From the NCBI GenBank assembly GCA_947594025.1, contig CANQDZ010000001.1:124001-188000 (forward strand): DNA of 64,000 nucleotides, read 5' to 3'. Positions 63,596 to 64,000 of the stretch are shown one piece after another; the first letter of the stretch is position 1; each line of letters opens with the position of its first letter. The notes beneath the pieces were generated by a model. It was not told where the DNA came from. It saw only the letters and a list, made by a program, of their open reading frames with translations, and searched no databases. The stretch is from Candidatus Gastranaerophilales bacterium. GTDB lineage: Bacteria; Cyanobacteriota; Vampirovibrionia; Gastranaerophilales; Gastranaerophilaceae. The position numbers were made by a program, and so were the translations under genes.

Positions 63596-63761
63596 AAAAA
63601 CCTCATCCTATTTTAAATAACAACACTGCTTATATCCTAAATAAACACAAAAATAAAAAAAATTGCCCTATTTTTACAAAAAAGATACAATTCTAAACAT
63701 GTTGCAAATAATAATCGGCTGATTTTTTAATATCGGAATAATTTCATTTAAAAAATTGACG

Positions 63762-63770
63762 TGATACAAT
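63762..63770 (+). promoter_or_regulatory. Extended -10 promoter of the ABC ATPase gene
   Basis: TGATACAAT, identical to the lptC element; the hexamer ends 6 bases before the ATG at 63777. A weak TTTCAT is 17 bases upstream. Confidence 0.45.
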
Positions 63771-63776
63771 CTTTTT

Positions 63777-64000
63777 ATGGAAAATTTAATCGAAGTCAGA
63801 AATTTAACAAAAATTTATACGGCAGAAAATATATTTTCAAAAGAAGAAAATTTTTCAACTCTTGCTTTAAATAATGTTTCTTTAAGCATTAAAAAGGGCG
63901 AGATTTTAGGTCTTGTAGGAGAATCCGGTTCGGGTAAATCAACACTTGGAAATTGCGTTTTAAGACTTTTGCAGCCGACAAGGGGAGAGATTTTATACAA
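63777..64000 (+). CDS. ABC transporter ATP-binding protein, oligopeptide type (partial)
   Basis: The first 74 residues of a gene running off the window. [16 protein letters not shown], then a 10-residue insertion before [46 protein letters not shown] (Walker [10 protein letters not shown]). The [14 protein letters not shown] form with RLLQPT is typical of the OppF/DppF ATPases of peptide or nickel importers. The Q-loop, signature and Walker B are beyond the end. Divergent from the gene at 60638. Confidence 0.85.
   Translation, partial: MENLIEVRNLTKIYTAENIFSKEENFSTLALNNVSLSIKKGEILGLVGESGSGKSTLGNCVLRLLQPTRGEILY

Noticed and set aside
63815-64000. Minus-strand open frame at the right edge
   Set aside because: It is antisense to the Walker A region of the ABC ATPase, whose sequence is unmistakable.

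Overview
The window is AT-rich, densely packed and almost wholly chromosomal housekeeping DNA from an anaerobic Gram-negative-type bacterium. The best fit is a gut member of the non-photosynthetic sister group of Cyanobacteria (Melainabacteria/Vampirovibrionia, order Gastranaerophilales). This is an inference from: lipid A and LPS-export genes (lpxB, lpxI, lptA-like, lptC); an NusB with the long internal insertion seen in cyanobacterial homologues; fermentative anaerobic genes (pyruvate formate-lyase, its activase, the [FeFe]-hydrogenase maturase HydF); and proteins with a short LSF(K/T) tag near the N-terminus. I see no phage, insertion sequence, CRISPR array or rRNA operon.

Layout. 1-3.5 kb: leftward envelope operon lptC, lptA-like, lpxI, lpxB, start of a CDP-alcohol phosphatidyltransferase. 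3.7-8.5 kb: an unrecognised protein with a cysteine-peptidase-like triad, a stand-alone TOPRIM protein next to hydF, a membrane protein. 8.5-12 kb: tRNA-Cys, recO, an acidic protein with a zinc ribbon, pilT. 12-18.5 kb: an unknown protein, uvrB, a membrane protein with miaA, trxB and a secreted protein. 18.5-25.3 kb: glyS-nusB-ftsY converging on rpsU-yajQ-nadK-recN. 25.4-31 kb: YtxH/DUF948 genes, a divergent sigma factor, a PHP phosphoesterase, gyrA. 31-38.3 kb: two glycosyltransferases, then a dcw-like cluster (BlaI-type regulator, unknown, rsmH, ftsL-like, ftsI, murE). 38.3-45.4 kb: HU, small ORFs, ftsH with an orphan pair of corrinoid/iron-sulfur protein subunits, folK, an HI0933-type flavoprotein. 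44.7-49.6 kb: pflA, a two-gene pyruvate formate-lyase, and trpB2 behind a Trp leader-peptide attenuator. 49.6-53.5 kb: surface-glycan genes. 53.6-59.4 kb: cysK, metY, anmK divergent from murQ and an MFS transporter, tRNA-Gln. 59.4-64 kb: maf, small proteins, a 985-residue starch-synthase-like membrane protein, and the start of an ABC transporter ATPase.

The most striking observations: (1) a complete classical trp attenuator (leader peptide with three Trp codons, then 1:2, 2:3 and 3:4 helices) before a lone trpB2; (2) pyruvate formate-lyase divided by one stop codon into a catalytic protein and an 80-residue glycyl-radical protein with its own ribosome site; (3) at least nine genes whose start codon lies 6-7 bases after a -10 element, often an extended TGn -10, implying routine leaderless mRNAs; (4) an orphan CFeSP-like gene pair directly after ftsH; (5) a starch synthase fold ending in a membrane helix and an Ala-Pro-Gln tail.
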